Shown: positions 1 through 11,974, counted from the first letter of the stretch. The stretch is DNA of 64,000 bases from Acanthamoeba castellanii str. Neff (GCF_000313135.1 NW_004457586.1:230267-294266); one strand, 5' to 3'. Translations and numbers: made by a program. The notes: generated by a model not told the origin, from the letters alone.

Positions 1-70
1 TCAGATCGAAGACGGGGGCGTGGTGCGCAACCACGGGGGCGGGGATGGCGGTCTGCTGCTGCTGCGACAT
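1..70 (-). CDS. 5' end of an unidentified protein (cut by window edge)
   Basis: An ATG at 70-68 on the minus strand opens a frame of 23 codons that runs off the left edge. It begins Met-Ser followed by four Gln, then a run rich in Ala, Pro, Val and His. The T/C-rich stretch 71-110 would lie in its leader. Codon use is GC-rich like the neighbouring genes, and the preceding gene on the same strand stops at 229, which leaves room for a promoter. No domain can be named from so short a piece. The start could be chance, since only 23 codons support it. Confidence 0.35.
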   Translation of the reverse strand, partial: MSQQQQTAIPAPVVAHHAPVFDL

Positions 71-228
71 CTCTTGCTCTCTCTCTCTCTTGATCGAAGG
101 CGGGGGACAAAAGAAACCAAAAGGAACCTCCGCGCCTCTCTCTTCGACCCCGGCGACGGAACCAAACCGGCACCTCCGAAAGGTCCGTACCTTTTTTTTA
201 ATTTGCGCAGGAATTACAAGAAGTCAAC

Positions 229-1992
229 CTAACGTCCCGGGGGGGGGCGTATTTTGTCGTCAGCCCTGGTCCTGGTCTGGTCCGGCAGGGATGCCCAGGG
301 ATTGGACAAAGGCAATCCACTCGGCACCCAACCTGTCCGAGGGATGAATTGGACCAGACAATGGGCCATGACCCTGCACCAGGCATTGGCGAGGATCAGC
401 ACCATCTGGAAGATACAAGTAGAACCCCCACCAGTGAGTGGGAGGAACTCAGAGCGCATTTGAGTGGTGTGTGTCGTACGCTCAAGAAGGGTGTGGACCA
501 ACTGCTTGATGGGCTCGAGCTGACCTTCGAAATACGGCCACTGCATGTTGATGGTCCGGTACAAAAATGTCTCACCATGCCCATTCCTTGCGTTAATGTC
601 AACTCCATGTGATACCTGCAAATCCAAGCAATGGCAAACCTGATCAGCCACCACCCACACCCAGAAGGGTAACATGCAGCAGCAGACATGGAAGGAGGTG
701 AGCTGCGCAACTTACCAACATCTGGAATAACTCAGGTGCATCTGACAGGCTCACACCAAACAAAATTGGCTCTTGTGCTTTCCCTGACTGGCCATTCATG
801 TCCGCTCCCCTCTGGACAAAATTGTTCAGACAATCAGCCAAGGGTACAGAAACGGGGGGAGGGGGAGAGGGATGGTTTTTAATGCGGACCTCAATAAGCA
901 GCTCAACCAACAGTTTTGCTGTCGTTTGATCATGTATCCAGGAGTATTGAGTGACAGCTCGAAACAATGGCAGGTCCTCTCCATCACTGCCATTTGGATT
1001 TATGCCTGTCCACCACCGCCGCCGCCCCCCCCCCCAATATAAATGTTACAACAACAGCTGGCCAGGCACACAACTGCGAAGAAAGAAGCTGAATTCAAAC
1101 GCACCGAGGTCCAGCAGAGCCTCTGTAAGTCTGTATCGGGTAGAACTGACTGCTGCCAGGAGTATGGGTAGGCCGATTCCTGCAGAGCGAAAGAAGAAGG
1201 ACGAAAGGCGTGTTGTTGTGTTCCCCCCCCCCGCCATCAGTCCCCGTGCTTCCTGCATCGTGGAGCGGCTTCTGCTTCTGCGCCAAGTGTGGGGAGTTCG
1301 TACGACGCTCTAGAACATCGACCCCATGTTCGATGAACAGCTCGATGAGATTAACCAAGACCTCTGAGTCGGCACGCCGGCCTGAAGCAAGTGTGGCCAG
1401 ACACTGAACGAAGATATACAATATTGTGCCCATTAGAAACACCAACGGTTTGTGGCCATTACGCTAGCTACACATGGGGCTACAACAACGAATCAGAGGG
1501 TTTGGCTTACGTACCAAGACAGGATCGTTGGAGTGAACATCAGCACCGGCAGCAATCAAGCGCCTGCATATTTCCACTTTGTTGAGCGTGCTGGCGTTCT
1601 GGGTGGTTCATTGATGTCGCCCCAAAATACGTTAGCTACATCCATCACATGCCAGATCAGCGCTGGCCCATAAAGGAGCGAGCAACGTATGCCAAGCGGC
1701 ACGGTACCCTGAGTGCATAGTGGAGGACGCTTCTGCCCAAATTGTCCACGGCCTTAGCGTCGGCTCCGTGCTCGAGAAAAAATTCGATGAAGGCCAGGTT
1801 CTCGTGTTCAGCATAGAGCGCAGCGTGAAGCGGCGTACAACCTTTTTCGTCGATAGTGTTGATGTCGAGACCCATCTCAAGGAAGAGCGACAGCATATTC
1901 TTGGACTGGCAGGTAGCGGCTAGGAAGAGTGGCGAAACGGGGGTCTGCACGTCGATGCCCACATTGGACGTCAGTTAAGCACACACCCACAC

Positions 1993-2023
<31 letters not shown>

Positions 2024-3705
2024 GACGCCCAATGTTGACACACACCCACCCAGACCCCCAATGTTCACACACACACACACACCACCCGAGCGTGGGGCGT
2101 ACCTTCTTCGTCTGGGCTTCGGCTGCGGAGAACAAGACCTTGGCGCCGTGCTCCACCAAAATGCGCACAACGGTGAGACATCCGCTGAGCACTGCCAAGT
2201 GCAACGCCGATTGCTTGGAATTGCACAGAACATCCTTGTCTGCAGAGGAAAAAACGCGACACGGCACGGCACGGCACAACACGAAGTCGGTTGGGGAGAG
2301 GGGGGGAGGGGCGGTGGGTTCAATGCCCTGACTGGTGCACATTCTAAGGGGCCAAGGTGTACAGTACCAGCGCCTTTCTTGAGCAGGAGGGCCACCATGA
2401 GCTCGCGCCCATTTTCCGCAGCGAAGTGAAGAGCCGTCTTGCCCGTCCTGGGCTCCACGGCGTTGACCAGCGCTTGTGCTTGCTCCGGCCCACCAGCCCG
2501 CTCCAGCAGCACTTCCATGGTCTGTGGTGGTCGGGGAATGAATTGTAAAAGAAAAACCAAAAGGTTCTGAGGCAAAGCTGGTGGCGCCACATGGAGATTG
2601 GGGGGGGGAGGATACCTTGATGTTGCCACCGGCAGCGGCTAGGAACGAGAGTGGCCGCGCGCCCTTCTTCCTGCCTCTCTTCTGGGACTCGGTCAGAAGC
2701 GTGAAATCGCTGCCTCCTGCGCCATGCCGCAGCAGGACCTTCGCGCACGAGTGTGGTGAGTGGGCGCAATTTGTGCGTGAGTGCACCCTATTGGCATGAG
2801 AAAAGCACGTGACGAACCTCGACGGCGTCAAGGTAGCCCTTGGCCGCGGCGGTACCCACGGGCGTGTTTCCGTGGCGGTCGGACACGTTGACATCGGCGC
2901 CCGCGAGCGCGAGCAGGTCGATCACTTCGGCGCAGCCCACGGACGCTGCCAGGTGAATCGGCCGCGTGCATGTGACGTCATCATCCTGGGCCTCATTTGC
3001 GGCGGCTCGAGCGTTGTGGACAGGGCGCTTGCCGTTGATCATATCCACGCTCACATTGGCACCCTCCGTCGTGAGAAGGGCCTGCAGCACACGGTCGTGC
3101 CCGCATACAGAGCACCACCTGCCGCGCGCACAAAATCGTTGGCACCAACGACTAGCTCGCGCCGGGTGGAACAGAGGGTCCGAAAACGTGAAAGGGCGGC
3201 GGGGGCGTACTTGATGGTTCGCCACAGGCGCTCCTGTTGATCGTGGGCGTACTGAGACTGGATGCGCCGAAGCGACCTGGCTGCCCGCACACAACGTTCC
3301 TCCCATTCCTCTGCAGCAGGCCGGAGATACAACGTTGAAGATTGTCGGGGCAAGAAGAAGGGCACCATCAGCACTCACTGTGTCACCATTTCACTGAAGA
3401 GGAGCGTGCCGCGGCCGCAACCTTCCTGCCGGGCGGTCGGTGAGGGGTGCGAGCTGAAGTGGTGGCGGTAGACAGCCGCCCACACGGAGGGCGATTCGCA
3501 CATGGCGAGCCAGGCCTGGCACACGCTCTTGGCTCGCGCCACGCTGGCCGGGTCAAGAGTGCCTATGATGTGCTGCAGGAGCTCTAGCGGCAGCACCTGG
3601 TGCACCTCCCTGGCTTCTTCAACCACGTCATGTTTCGCCTCCTCTTCTTCTTCATTGACAGGCGTAAACAGGCCCAGAGCCTTCAAGGCGCTCGTGCAGC
3701 TCCAT
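229..3705 (-). CDS. F-box / ankyrin-repeat protein, many exons
   Basis: Probable substrate-recognition subunit of an SCF-type ubiquitin ligase. The first clear exon (about 3700-3410) carries an F-box: acidic Glu-run, then LPLELLQHIIGTLDP, the VCQAW core and a tryptophan-rich end. Later exons hold ankyrin repeats, for example around 2880-3000 (RPIHLAASVG, ADVNVSDRHGNTP), 2430-2500 (KTALHFAAENG), 2170-2240 (SALHLAVLSG), 1830-1900 (GCTPLHAALYAEHENLAF) and 540-620 (VDINARNGHGETFLY). The stop is a TAG at 231-229, and I read the last exon straight through from 675, which is less certain. The 5' end is unresolved: the F-box exon has no in-frame ATG and an in-frame TGA lies just upstream, so a first coding exon probably lies between 3705 and 3937. 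Introns contain CA repeats and C-runs. Function is inferred from domains only. Confidence 0.75.
1981..2092. repeat. CA-rich microsatellite in an intron
   Basis: A stretch of CA/CCA repeats lies inside an intron of the F-box/ankyrin gene. On the minus strand it is GT-rich, between the exon ending near 2100 and the one starting near 1962. It breaks all long frames there, which supports an intron. Confidence 0.85.
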
Positions 3706-3937
3706 CAACTCAAACTCGGGGTGGTGCTAAAAAGAAGGCACCGGTGGTGGCCGCCAATAAAAAAAAAAAGGGATCTTTTTCTTTCTGTTTTCCCTTTGCT
3801 GTTTTCTCTGCCAACGTGTGTTTTTTGTTTTGCAAAAAACATCAACGCGCATTCCTCTCGACGATCTTGGCGCCAAGGGGGGCAGGTGTTACGGCCATTC
3901 GCTGTACAGCAGCCGGAGAGTAAGGAGCAGGCCCAGC
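3706..3937. promoter_or_regulatory. Shared upstream region of two divergent ankyrin genes
   Basis: About 230 bases separate the F-box exon on the minus strand from the ATG at 3938 on the plus strand. It holds a T-rich patch at 3760-3840. It must contain the promoter of the plus gene and probably the missing first exon or leader of the minus gene. No TATA box stands out. Confidence 0.4.
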
Positions 3938-6145
3938 ATGCTGGGCAATCCGTCGCGGGGACAACCCAACATCCACGACATTGCGTCCAATGGCGACGTG
4001 GCGCAAATGGAGGCTCTGCTTGCATCGAATCCCGATTTGATGTCTGAGGCGGAGGGGGGCACGCTGAAGACGCCTCTCCACTTGGCGTGCGAACGGGGCG
4101 ACCTCGAACTCGTGGCACTCCTGCTCGCCCGTGGAGCCGATACTGCAGCTCGTGATCGGCACCAGCTGACGCCTCTCTTCGCTGCTGTCAAGCGCAACGC
4201 CGCCAAGGTTGTACGACTCCTCCTGCGCTCTGGAGGCTCACAGGCCGACCCACCGCCGCCGCCACAAGGGGGCAACGGTGGTGGTGGTGGGGAACCGACG
4301 CCTCAAGGAAGACTCTCTGGATGGTCGACTCGGCCGAGCCACAGCACAAGCGCGACAACGGCCGTAGCTACGCGGCCGTCAGCCTCTACTCCTTCGTCGC
4401 CAGCGAGCGATCCCAACGTTGTGGCGAAAAAAGGGGAGACGCCACTTCTGTGGGCAGCACGCTTCGGCAAGGCGTCGGTGGTGCGAGCGTTACTCAAGGC
4501 TGGCGCCGACGTGCACTACTGTCCAGGCCGGCAGGCCGGCGGTGTGCAGCTGCGGACGGCCCTGCATTGTGCGGCGGCAAGCGGACGAGAAGACCTTGTG
4601 CGTCTGCTGCTGGCCCACGGCGCGTCTCTCAACGTGGTCGACGGCGAGGGCAAGACACCAATCTTCTCTGCCGTCAAGTACGACCAGGGTCCCGTGCTCG
4701 AGTACCTCTTCTCTCTGCCCGACATCAACCTCCTCCATCGCGATTCGGCCGGTCGCTCCATCCTCCATGCGGCTTCGTACGTCGTGCCTCTCCTGCCAAA
4801 ATTGTTGCGCTGGTCCTACATGGTTTTTACATGCGTCGTGTGTGTGTTGTTTCGTTGGCGGTACCGCGGTGTCGCAGAGCGAGTGGACACTTGGCGATCG
4901 TGAAGCGGTTGGTGGAGCTGGCGCCTTCCCTATTGGAAATGAAGGACCGGGATGGACAGACCTGCCTCTTCTCGGCGGCCAAATACCAGCGCGTAGACGT
5001 CCTCCGGTTTTTGGCGCAGGAGAAGTCAGCCAACGTCAACGTGCGCGACCGTCGCGGACGGACACCCCTGCACTCGGCGTGTGCAGGCGGCGCTGTGCCT
5101 GCCATTGGTATGTGTCGCCTTGCTTGCTTGTGGAGGGGCGTCCCGATGACTTTCATGTACGTGGAGTCGCTGCTGACTCTTTCGTTTCGCAGGCTTGTTG
5201 CTGGAGATGGGTGCGCTGCCAAATATGCAGGACGACCAGGGCCAAAGTACTACTTATTAGCCCATTCTCTGCTGTGTGTTGCTTTCCCTCTGCGTTTTGC
5301 TAATCATACGGCACTGCCACTGCGGTGTTTCTAGGTCCCCTCTTCTCAGCAATTAAGTACCAGAAGACCGAGGCCGTAGAGTGCCTCCTCAAGGCCGGCA
5401 CTCGCACTGTTGATGTGAACCTCCAAGACAAGGCCGGTATGACGGCTTTACATCATGCTAGCAAAGAGTCCTATCGGTACCTTCTTCTTGTGTCAGGCAG
5501 TGTGCGTGGTTGTTATGCAGCTGTGGTGCCACCGCATCCCTCGCGTACTGACTCATCCACTTCGCGATGTGCGCAAGCAGAGAAGGCACAGAACAACTGT
5601 TGTGCTGTGAGCGAATCGACGTCAACGTAGCCGACAGCCGGGGCAAAACGCCGCAAGACTATGTTGTCGATGACACCATACGAGATCTCTTCGTCGAGCG
5701 CATTACCACAGGTACGCAGCTTTTGGCTTGCCCCAATGTGTGATGTGCCCACAAATTCGGCCAGGTCTCATAATCACACAACGTTCGCAGAAGGGACGCC
5801 CTCGCGAAAGAGAAAGGCTGTGGAGGGTGAAGAGGGAGCCTCTCCGCCGGGCTCACCGTCATCGTCGTCATCATCAGCGGCTACAACGGCCTCCTCACCA
5901 TCGTCCTCCATCACAGTTCTGCCGCAACAGTCAACGCCACGCCGCCCGCTACCGACTTCTTCCTCCTCTCCCGTGCTCCCCGCCAAGTCGCCACCGAAGA
6001 AGGCACGCGCGTCGCCTCACTCGACCATAGGCCGCACCACTGTAGATACCGATGCCTATGACCTTTCGACTGTGGCCTACGAGCCAGCACGACGTAAATC
6101 AGGTTCGCGCCTACCCGTTTTCGTATACATTTATTTGCTCTCTGC

Positions 6146-6181
<36 letters not shown>

Positions 6182-8331
6182 TCACACGTTGTGATGTCAA
6201 TCCTTCAAGCCGGTGAGAGACCAACTGGAGCGGGGGAACAAGAGCGGGATTGTGATTCTATCAGTTACGACCTGGCGCTGAGCTTTGATGGAGCTGATGG
6301 TACTCCAGTCGGAGAGCGACGAGCGCACAGCCAGGTGAGCACCTCTCTCTCTCTCTCTCTCTCGTGTCCCGTTGCTGCGTAGCTTCTAAGCCCCCTTCCT
6401 TAACTCGTGATTGCAGGAGAAGGGGAAGGGCATGCACATAGATGAAGATGACGAGGACGAGGACGAGGACGAAAGTGAGTTGATCCAGACGGCCCGGTTT
6501 ACCCGCGTGGAAACCAGCGTTCGGTCCATATCAGGCGAGTCAGGTATCAGCTTATTTATTTTGTCGGGCACACTGGCTAGTGGGCCGTGTTTGTGGAGTG
6601 GTGACGTACTCACCTGCCGTACCGCTGGCACCAGTCAACCTGTCGATAACGGAAATGCTGAAGGTGTGGGAGATCAAGATCGACGAGCTCAAGTTTGGCG
6701 AGGCCCTGGGGACAGGCGCATTTGGCTCAGTGTGCAGTGCGTGCCCTCCACCATTGCCTCGTGATGGAGCAGGCACGTGACCACTTACGATGATCACCTT
6801 CCCCTCCGAATTGTTTGCTTGCTCAGAGGGTACCTGGCGTAGCAGTGAGGTCGCCATCAAGCGATTACACAAGCAGGACGACACCGCTCTCAAGATGTTC
6901 TTCAAAGAGGTCCAGCTCATGTGGTGCGTTGCCACGCTGCATGACGGCTTTTGTTCGCCGTTTGTGCCTTATGAAGGTTCCCTCTCACCTCTCCACAGTA
7001 AGTTGAGACACGGCAACATTGTACAGTACTTTGGCGTGTGTCTTCATCCATCTGCTCGGTGCTTGGTCATGGTACGCTCCGCCGTGGCACGCCCAACGTC
7101 ATTCTCCTCCGCACGCCTGCTTACCAACCAACTCTTTCCGGAACCAGGAGTATGTACCTGAGAGTCTAGCGGGTCTGTTACGTCATGGGCCGATCGACCA
7201 TTCTTTGCTCGTCATGATTGCCAAGGGCATCGCCCAGGGGATGCATTACCTACACTGCTCGAGTACTGGCCTCTCTTTATTTATATCCTCTGTTGATCCT
7301 CGCTGTCCGCTGACTGTTTCGTGCGTGGTCTTCCTCGTTGTGGCCATTCACTCTACCGCAGACATCATTCACCGCGATCTCAAGGTGCCTCCTCCTTCCC
7401 CTTGACCGCACGACTCACCACCCCGTTCGTTGATTTGTCATTAAAATAACCTTTGCTTGGTGTGTTTCTATGGCGATCGCCTCGATATCACAGCCCTCCA
7501 ACATCCTGGTACCGCTTATCGCGCTTTGTCCCGTGTTCTCGTCTCTCCTTAACGTAGTGTCTCAACCACACACACACGACACCACACATGTGCAGCTGGA
7601 TAACCAATGGACTCCCAAGCTTTGCGATTTCGGAGGTGCGTCTTTGCTTATGAGTGGAGAAGCTGGTAGGTGGCTGGTTCTCAGCTTTTTCTTCACCCTG
7701 AGCAGTGTCCCGAGAAAGCGACGCCACGGCCACGATGACTGGCCTTGGGACCCCCTTGTACATGGGTATGCCATTTTTTACCGTTTTGACTATTCTTCGC
7801 GCGTGTTGGCACCAGCGTGATGAGGGGCTGACATCTGAGACCACTTCAGCGCCCGAGATGCTGCAAACGAGGCATTACGGCGCCAAGATCGACTGCTACT
7901 CTTTCGCCATGGTCCTGTGGTACACAACTGTGCCCTCCCCCCTCCGCCTCCGATAATGGTGACGGGGTAACCATTGGGGGGGGGTATTTGGTTTTGCAGG
8001 CAGATGTGTACTGGAAAGAAGCTCATGGACGGATTCGGTTTCGACAAGGACAGCGTTCCGCCCATGCGGGTGGCTTTCAAGGCCTGCTACGAGAAGCTTC
8101 GGCCAATCATGCCCGCTGACTGCCCGCCAGCCCTGGCTGATCTCATCCGCGCATGTTGGGAGGACGCGCCCGAGATGCGGTACCTCCACTACACCTTCGC
8201 CGCCCTCTATCTCAATTGGGGCCTGACCGCTTCCCCCCCACCCACCACCACCACCACACACATTGCTGTTTGTGACTGCCTACAGGCCCTCCTTTCAGCA
8301 GATTTTGGAGAAGCTCAGCGACCTCGGGTGA
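3938..8331 (+). CDS. Ankyrin-repeat TKL-type protein kinase
   Basis: Predicted cytosolic signalling kinase with an ankyrin sensor half. From ATG 3938 the first exons give about eight ankyrin repeats (TPLHLACERGDLELVALLLA, TPLFAAVKRNAAKVV, TALHCAAASGREDLVRLLLA, TPLHSACAGGAVPAI, MTALHHASKE). A Ser/Pro-rich linker with basic clusters follows at 5800-6060, then an acidic stretch at 6445-6475. The kinase domain starts near 6660: glycine loop GTGAFGSV, VAIKRL lysine, HRDLK catalytic loop at about 7370, DFG at 7628 and an APEML motif formed across the intron ending at 7848. It ends RPSFQQILEKLSDLG followed by TGA 8329-8331. All key catalytic residues are present, so it should be active. HRDLK and an RPSF end fit the tyrosine-kinase-like group common in amoebozoans. 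The exon carrying the conserved Asn after HRDLK is split by introns at 7385-7500, where exact junctions are uncertain. Confidence 0.85.
6141..6180. repeat. TGCG tetranucleotide repeat in an intron
   Basis: About eight copies of a GTGC/TGCG unit lie in an intron of the ankyrin kinase gene, between coding blocks ending near 6100 and starting near 6210. Confidence 0.8.
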
Positions 8332-8709
8332 GATGAGCCCCATCTGCCTTCTGCTTGTTCGCGGTGGAATGCCCCCCTTCTTCTTTATTTAAACACAACA
8401 CCCGTAGCACACACGTGTTCAATGTTCATTCTTTTTATGTGTCCTCATTGCCCGCGGGACAGACGACCTTGCACTGCACTGCACCCCTTTGTTCCGCGGT
8501 GGCAATGTCCACAAAAAAGGGCGCGAGCGAATTACGCGGAGGCACCAGCCGACTTTTCACTGGGATTGGTTCACAACAAAGTTCCGGAAAGGCCAGGACC
8601 GAGAGAGCAAAGGTCAACTCTCTCTCTTACACACCACACAAGCCAGCAGCAAAGGAGGAGAAGAGAAGGTCACCAGAGAGTCGCTTCCCAGTTGTCACAA
8701 CGCAGCAGC
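8332..8709 (+). other. Intergenic region, 3' end of the kinase gene and leader of the next gene
   Basis: No conserved coding segment is visible. The part after 8500 is purine-rich and probably forms the 5' leader of the gene starting at 8710. An open frame continues upstream of that ATG but lacks protein-like composition. Confidence 0.4.
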
Positions 8710-10124
8710 ATGAAGAAGATCAAGACCGCGAGCAGTAAGGCCACGCAGAAGCTGAAGCGCACTTTCTCCAAGCTGGCCCACAGGAACAAGGGCGGCGGAG
8801 GTGGGGGCCTGCAGCATGCCGCCGCGGAACGCGACCGTGCGCGAGCCGAAGGCCTCCACGCCGGTTCGTCGATGGACGCTGCCGCCCTCGGCTACGTCGC
8901 ACCGCCGGCCGAGGTGCCGGCCACCGGTCTGGAGTGGGCCGCTGCCGCCGGGGTGATGCCGCGCGAGCAGTGGGCGGTCCACCTGCGCGACCTCGAGACA
9001 AGCAGCGGCGGCGTGGGAGGGCGCTACCTCAGCGGCAGCAGTGCGGCGCGACGCGGTGATGACGAAGAGGGCGAAGAGGGGGTCCAACAGCGAGAGGAGG
9101 AGCGGCGACGAAGGCGCGAGAAGCGGGAGAAGAGGGAGAAGGAGTCGCGGCGAAGGCGACGACGCGAGGAGGCGGAGGCCGATGAGAGGAAGGCCGCGAG
9201 GCGCAACAGTCGACACAGCCACAGGAGCCGACGGTCGAGCAGCGAGGAGGACAGCAGCAGCAGCAGCAGCAGTGGCGACAGTTCGTCGGAGAGGGCGCGG
9301 GAGCGGGAGGAGAGACGCCGGAAGAGGGAGAAGGAGAAGAGGAGGCGCCAGAGGGAGCGCGACGAGAGGGAAGAGCCGCGGCGGCGAAAGCGGGAGAGCC
9401 GCCGCGGGTCGCTCGAGGCCAGGTACCTGGCCGACGCCCAACCGGAGACTGGTCGGGCGGCAGGCGCCTACGGAACGTCGACGTGGCCGACTACGAACCG
9501 CAGGTGCCCGTCGAGGAGGACGAGGAGTCGTACCACCGCGACCCGTCGACGGCCACCTCGGACGGCGAAGCGCGAAGCACTGAGTCAGTGGCCAACGTGG
9601 CCGAACTGGAGGACGTGCTGGACGAGGCGCGCGTGAAGAGCCCCCCACGCGACCGACCGTCGGAGCGCGACGAGGGGGCGGACGATGACGACGAGGACGG
9701 CTACGAGGACTACTACGACTACGCGAGCTCGGGTCCCATCGGCGCCGGGATGACGGAGAGCGACGGCTCGCTCGTGGTGTCGACACAGCTCGACCGGCTC
9801 CCGCCTCCCGCGAGAGCACCAAACGCCGGGGCGGGCGAGCTGGGCAAGCCCATGCTCACGTCGCTCGGGGTGTCGCCACCGCCCGACGACGATGACGCGA
9901 GCGGCGATTGCGATGAGGAAGCGGCGAAGATGGGCACGGAGGGCGGGACGGGCGTGACGGAGCTGCAGGAGATGGTGATGAGCCCTGCGAAGCAGCAGCT
10001 CCTGGAGAGCGCGGGCGGAGATGCGGCTCTGACGAAGCGAAGGGCGTCGGAGGTCTTCCTCTCCGACACGGACAGCGGTGCTCGTCGCGAAAGCGCGCCG
10101 GGCGGCGACGCTGCCCACAGCTGA
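8710..10124 (+). CDS. Arg/Glu/Ser-rich low-complexity protein
   Basis: A 457-residue protein if a 41-nt intron (9423-9463) is removed. That removal restores one frame from ATG 8710 to TGA 10122-10124. Residues 1-40 are basic and could bind membrane or nucleic acid. The next part is Ala/Gly-rich, and about residues 110-240 are a dense Arg/Glu block with RRRRREKREKREKE-type charge and a serine stretch. The C-terminal half is acidic (DDDDEDGYEDYYDYAS) with possible phosphorylation sites. No enzymatic domain is seen. Charge-block proteins of this kind are often nuclear or cytoskeletal, but nothing here decides that. The alternative to the short intron is a sequencing frameshift near 9440. An AATAAA lies 52 bases after the stop. 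Confidence 0.75.
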
Positions 10125-10175
10125 TCACGGCGCACACTGTGTCTCTCTTCACCAACTGATTGCTGAGGGCAAACA

Positions 10176-10181
10176 AATAAA
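10176..10181 (+). terminator. Candidate polyadenylation signal (AATAAA)
   Basis: AATAAA occurs 52 bases after the stop of the charge-rich gene, in the 184-base gap between two convergent genes, and is followed by a T-rich stretch at 10210-10245. Confidence 0.5.
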
Positions 10182-10308
10182 CAGTGGCACTGTTGTACGT
10201 GAGATCTGTTGTTTTTTTTTAAATGTTTGTTAATTTATTTTTGTGGTTTAGGAGCTACGTAGCAGAAGAAAGGCCTCTCTCTCTTCGAAGGAAGAAGGTG
10301 GCTCGCTC

Positions 10309-11535
10309 TTAGTGGTAGTGGTCGAATCGGGGATCGAACTCGCGCTTCTGGGCATCGGTAGAGTCCTCGAGGTAGAGCACCTTGAGCTTCTCCTTGTGGA
10401 ACTTGAGGACCTTGAAGAAGTCGGCGTGGGACTCAAGCATCTTCTCCCTGCGGCGGGCGGCGTCGGGGGTCTCCACCATGTTGCCCTGCACGAACTCCAG
10501 ATCCTGCAGGAGCTCCGCCTCGACGTGCTTTCGCCGCTCGCTGCTCTCGGGGTACTTGCGCACCACCGCCAGCTGCGCCTCGATCAGCTCCTTCTCCGCC
10601 GTGTGGTACTTCTTGAGCCGGCCATCAACCGACGCCTATAGCACACGCATCACACGTTCATCGCCCGTCAGCATCTTGTTCACCAAAGGGGAGACAGCAT
10701 TCAAGAAGAAGTGAAGGGGTGGTGAAGGTGGTGTAGTGAAATAATATTACCTCGAAGAAGTCCTGGGACTCCTTGAGGTTGTGGAAGATCTCGTCGAGGC
10801 CGCTCGAGTAGGTGACGGCGGTGTCCTTGTCGAGCGTGGGCGGCTTCTGGGCGTCCTTCAGCTTGGGGTAGTCGAGGGTCTTGGAGCAGTAGTCGTCGAG
10901 GTTGAGCTCGAGCCACTCGCACACGCGCACGATGCCCTGGCTCCACTCCGCCAGCTCCTTGTACTCCTTCTGCTTGGTGAGGAACAGCTCGCGCTGCTTG
11001 GTCAGCCGCTCGACCTCGTCGGCCAGCTCCTTGGCGAACTCCTTCTGCTTGGGGTGGCTCGCGAAGGCCGGGGCCGACACGACCTCGAGCTGCTCCTGCG
11101 CCATCTTGGCGTCGACGTCGAGCTTCTCGAGCTCCTGGGTGACGTGGTCGTAGTGGCCCTGCTTGAGGTCGGTGCCGTCCTTGTAGAACTGCGTCATGAT
11201 GCCCATCACCCGCTTCAGCTTCTTGTACTCGGCCAGCGAAGGACTGTCGGCATCGATCTCATCTATGTCGATACCGCCCGCGGCCGGACGACGGGGCGCC
11301 TTTCCCTCGAATGGGCAACCCTTGGCCGTCTCCTCTCCTTCGGCTGGAAGATGAAGCAAACACAACCGCGTGGCGGTTAGATCCTCGCACCTCCACAAAA
11401 ATTTGGTGCATCGCGATCTAGATTAGATTAAAATCAAGGGATGATCATCCGGAGCCACGTACTCTTCTCCTTCGCAACCTCCTCGACGTTGGCCGGGGCG
11501 GCAGGGCTCTTCTCACCAGTGAAAGGGCAGGACAT
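10309..11535 (-). CDS. Coiled-coil protein with two CPF motifs, unknown function
   Basis: Three exons. Exon 1 starts at ATG 11535-11533 with MSCPFTGEKSPA. Exon 2 (about 11335 down to 10752) begins close to a second copy of the motif, GCPFEGKAPRRP. Exon 3 ends FDPRFDHYH with TAA at 10311-10309. Most of the protein is a helical, charged rod with heptad-like spacing, for example ELEKLDVDAKMAQEQLEVV and ELADEVERLTKQRELFL. It is GC-rich with strong codon bias, which suggests good expression. I do not recognise the family. The paired Cys-Pro-Phe-x-Gly motifs near the N-terminus are its only distinctive feature. Confidence 0.8.
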
Positions 11536-11974
11536 CTTCGTTGGTTATTGATTGGATTGATCCGATGGGGGGCGCACAAGGAAGGAACGCTCGTGTCGTG
11601 TTGTTCGCACGATTAGCTCCGCCCGACGAATTCCTGGTATTCTGAAGGGAGGCCTCACCCGGACTTTGGCCAAAGAGACATTCATGTCTGGCCAGCCCGG
11701 ATTCCTTCTCGTCCCAAGGCACAACGACGACAACAACAACCAAGCACGTCTGATCACGTTCCCTTCAGTCAGCCGCGCCGCAGCATCAACGGACGTTGGA
11801 GCGCGTCAGATCGGAAAGAGAAGGAACGTGATCGGTCGTGCTGGGTAGAGAACGGGGGATGGACACACAGGCAAGAACGCAACGGTCCAGGCACGCTCGA
11901 GGGCACGTGCAGCACACAAAAGCGGACAGAAAGAGCGAAAAGAAGGGAGAAGGGGCTGTATGTATTGTGTGTCT
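11536..11974 (-). other. Intergenic region between two minus-strand genes
   Basis: 439 bases hold the promoter and leader of the CPF gene and the 3' untranslated end of NDUFS6. A CAACAACAAC patch lies near 11728. I see no coding or RNA gene. Confidence 0.4.

Noticed and set aside
2788..3378. Ankyrin frame starting at 3378 as a separate gene
   Set aside because: Its first 60 residues are intron or non-conserved sequence. The ankyrin part continues the F-box gene.
5325..5630. Independent small ankyrin gene
   Set aside because: Splice joins on both sides link it to the ankyrin kinase.
8695..9822. A 375-codon minus-strand frame rich in Arg, Pro and Ser opposite the charge-rich gene
   Set aside because: It is the antisense shadow of a GC-rich low-complexity coding region, with no domain and no proper start context.
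10312..11380. Plus-strand Leu/Val-rich frames that look like membrane proteins
   Set aside because: They are the reverse complement of a Lys/Glu/Asp-rich coiled-coil gene. Such shadows always look hydrophobic.
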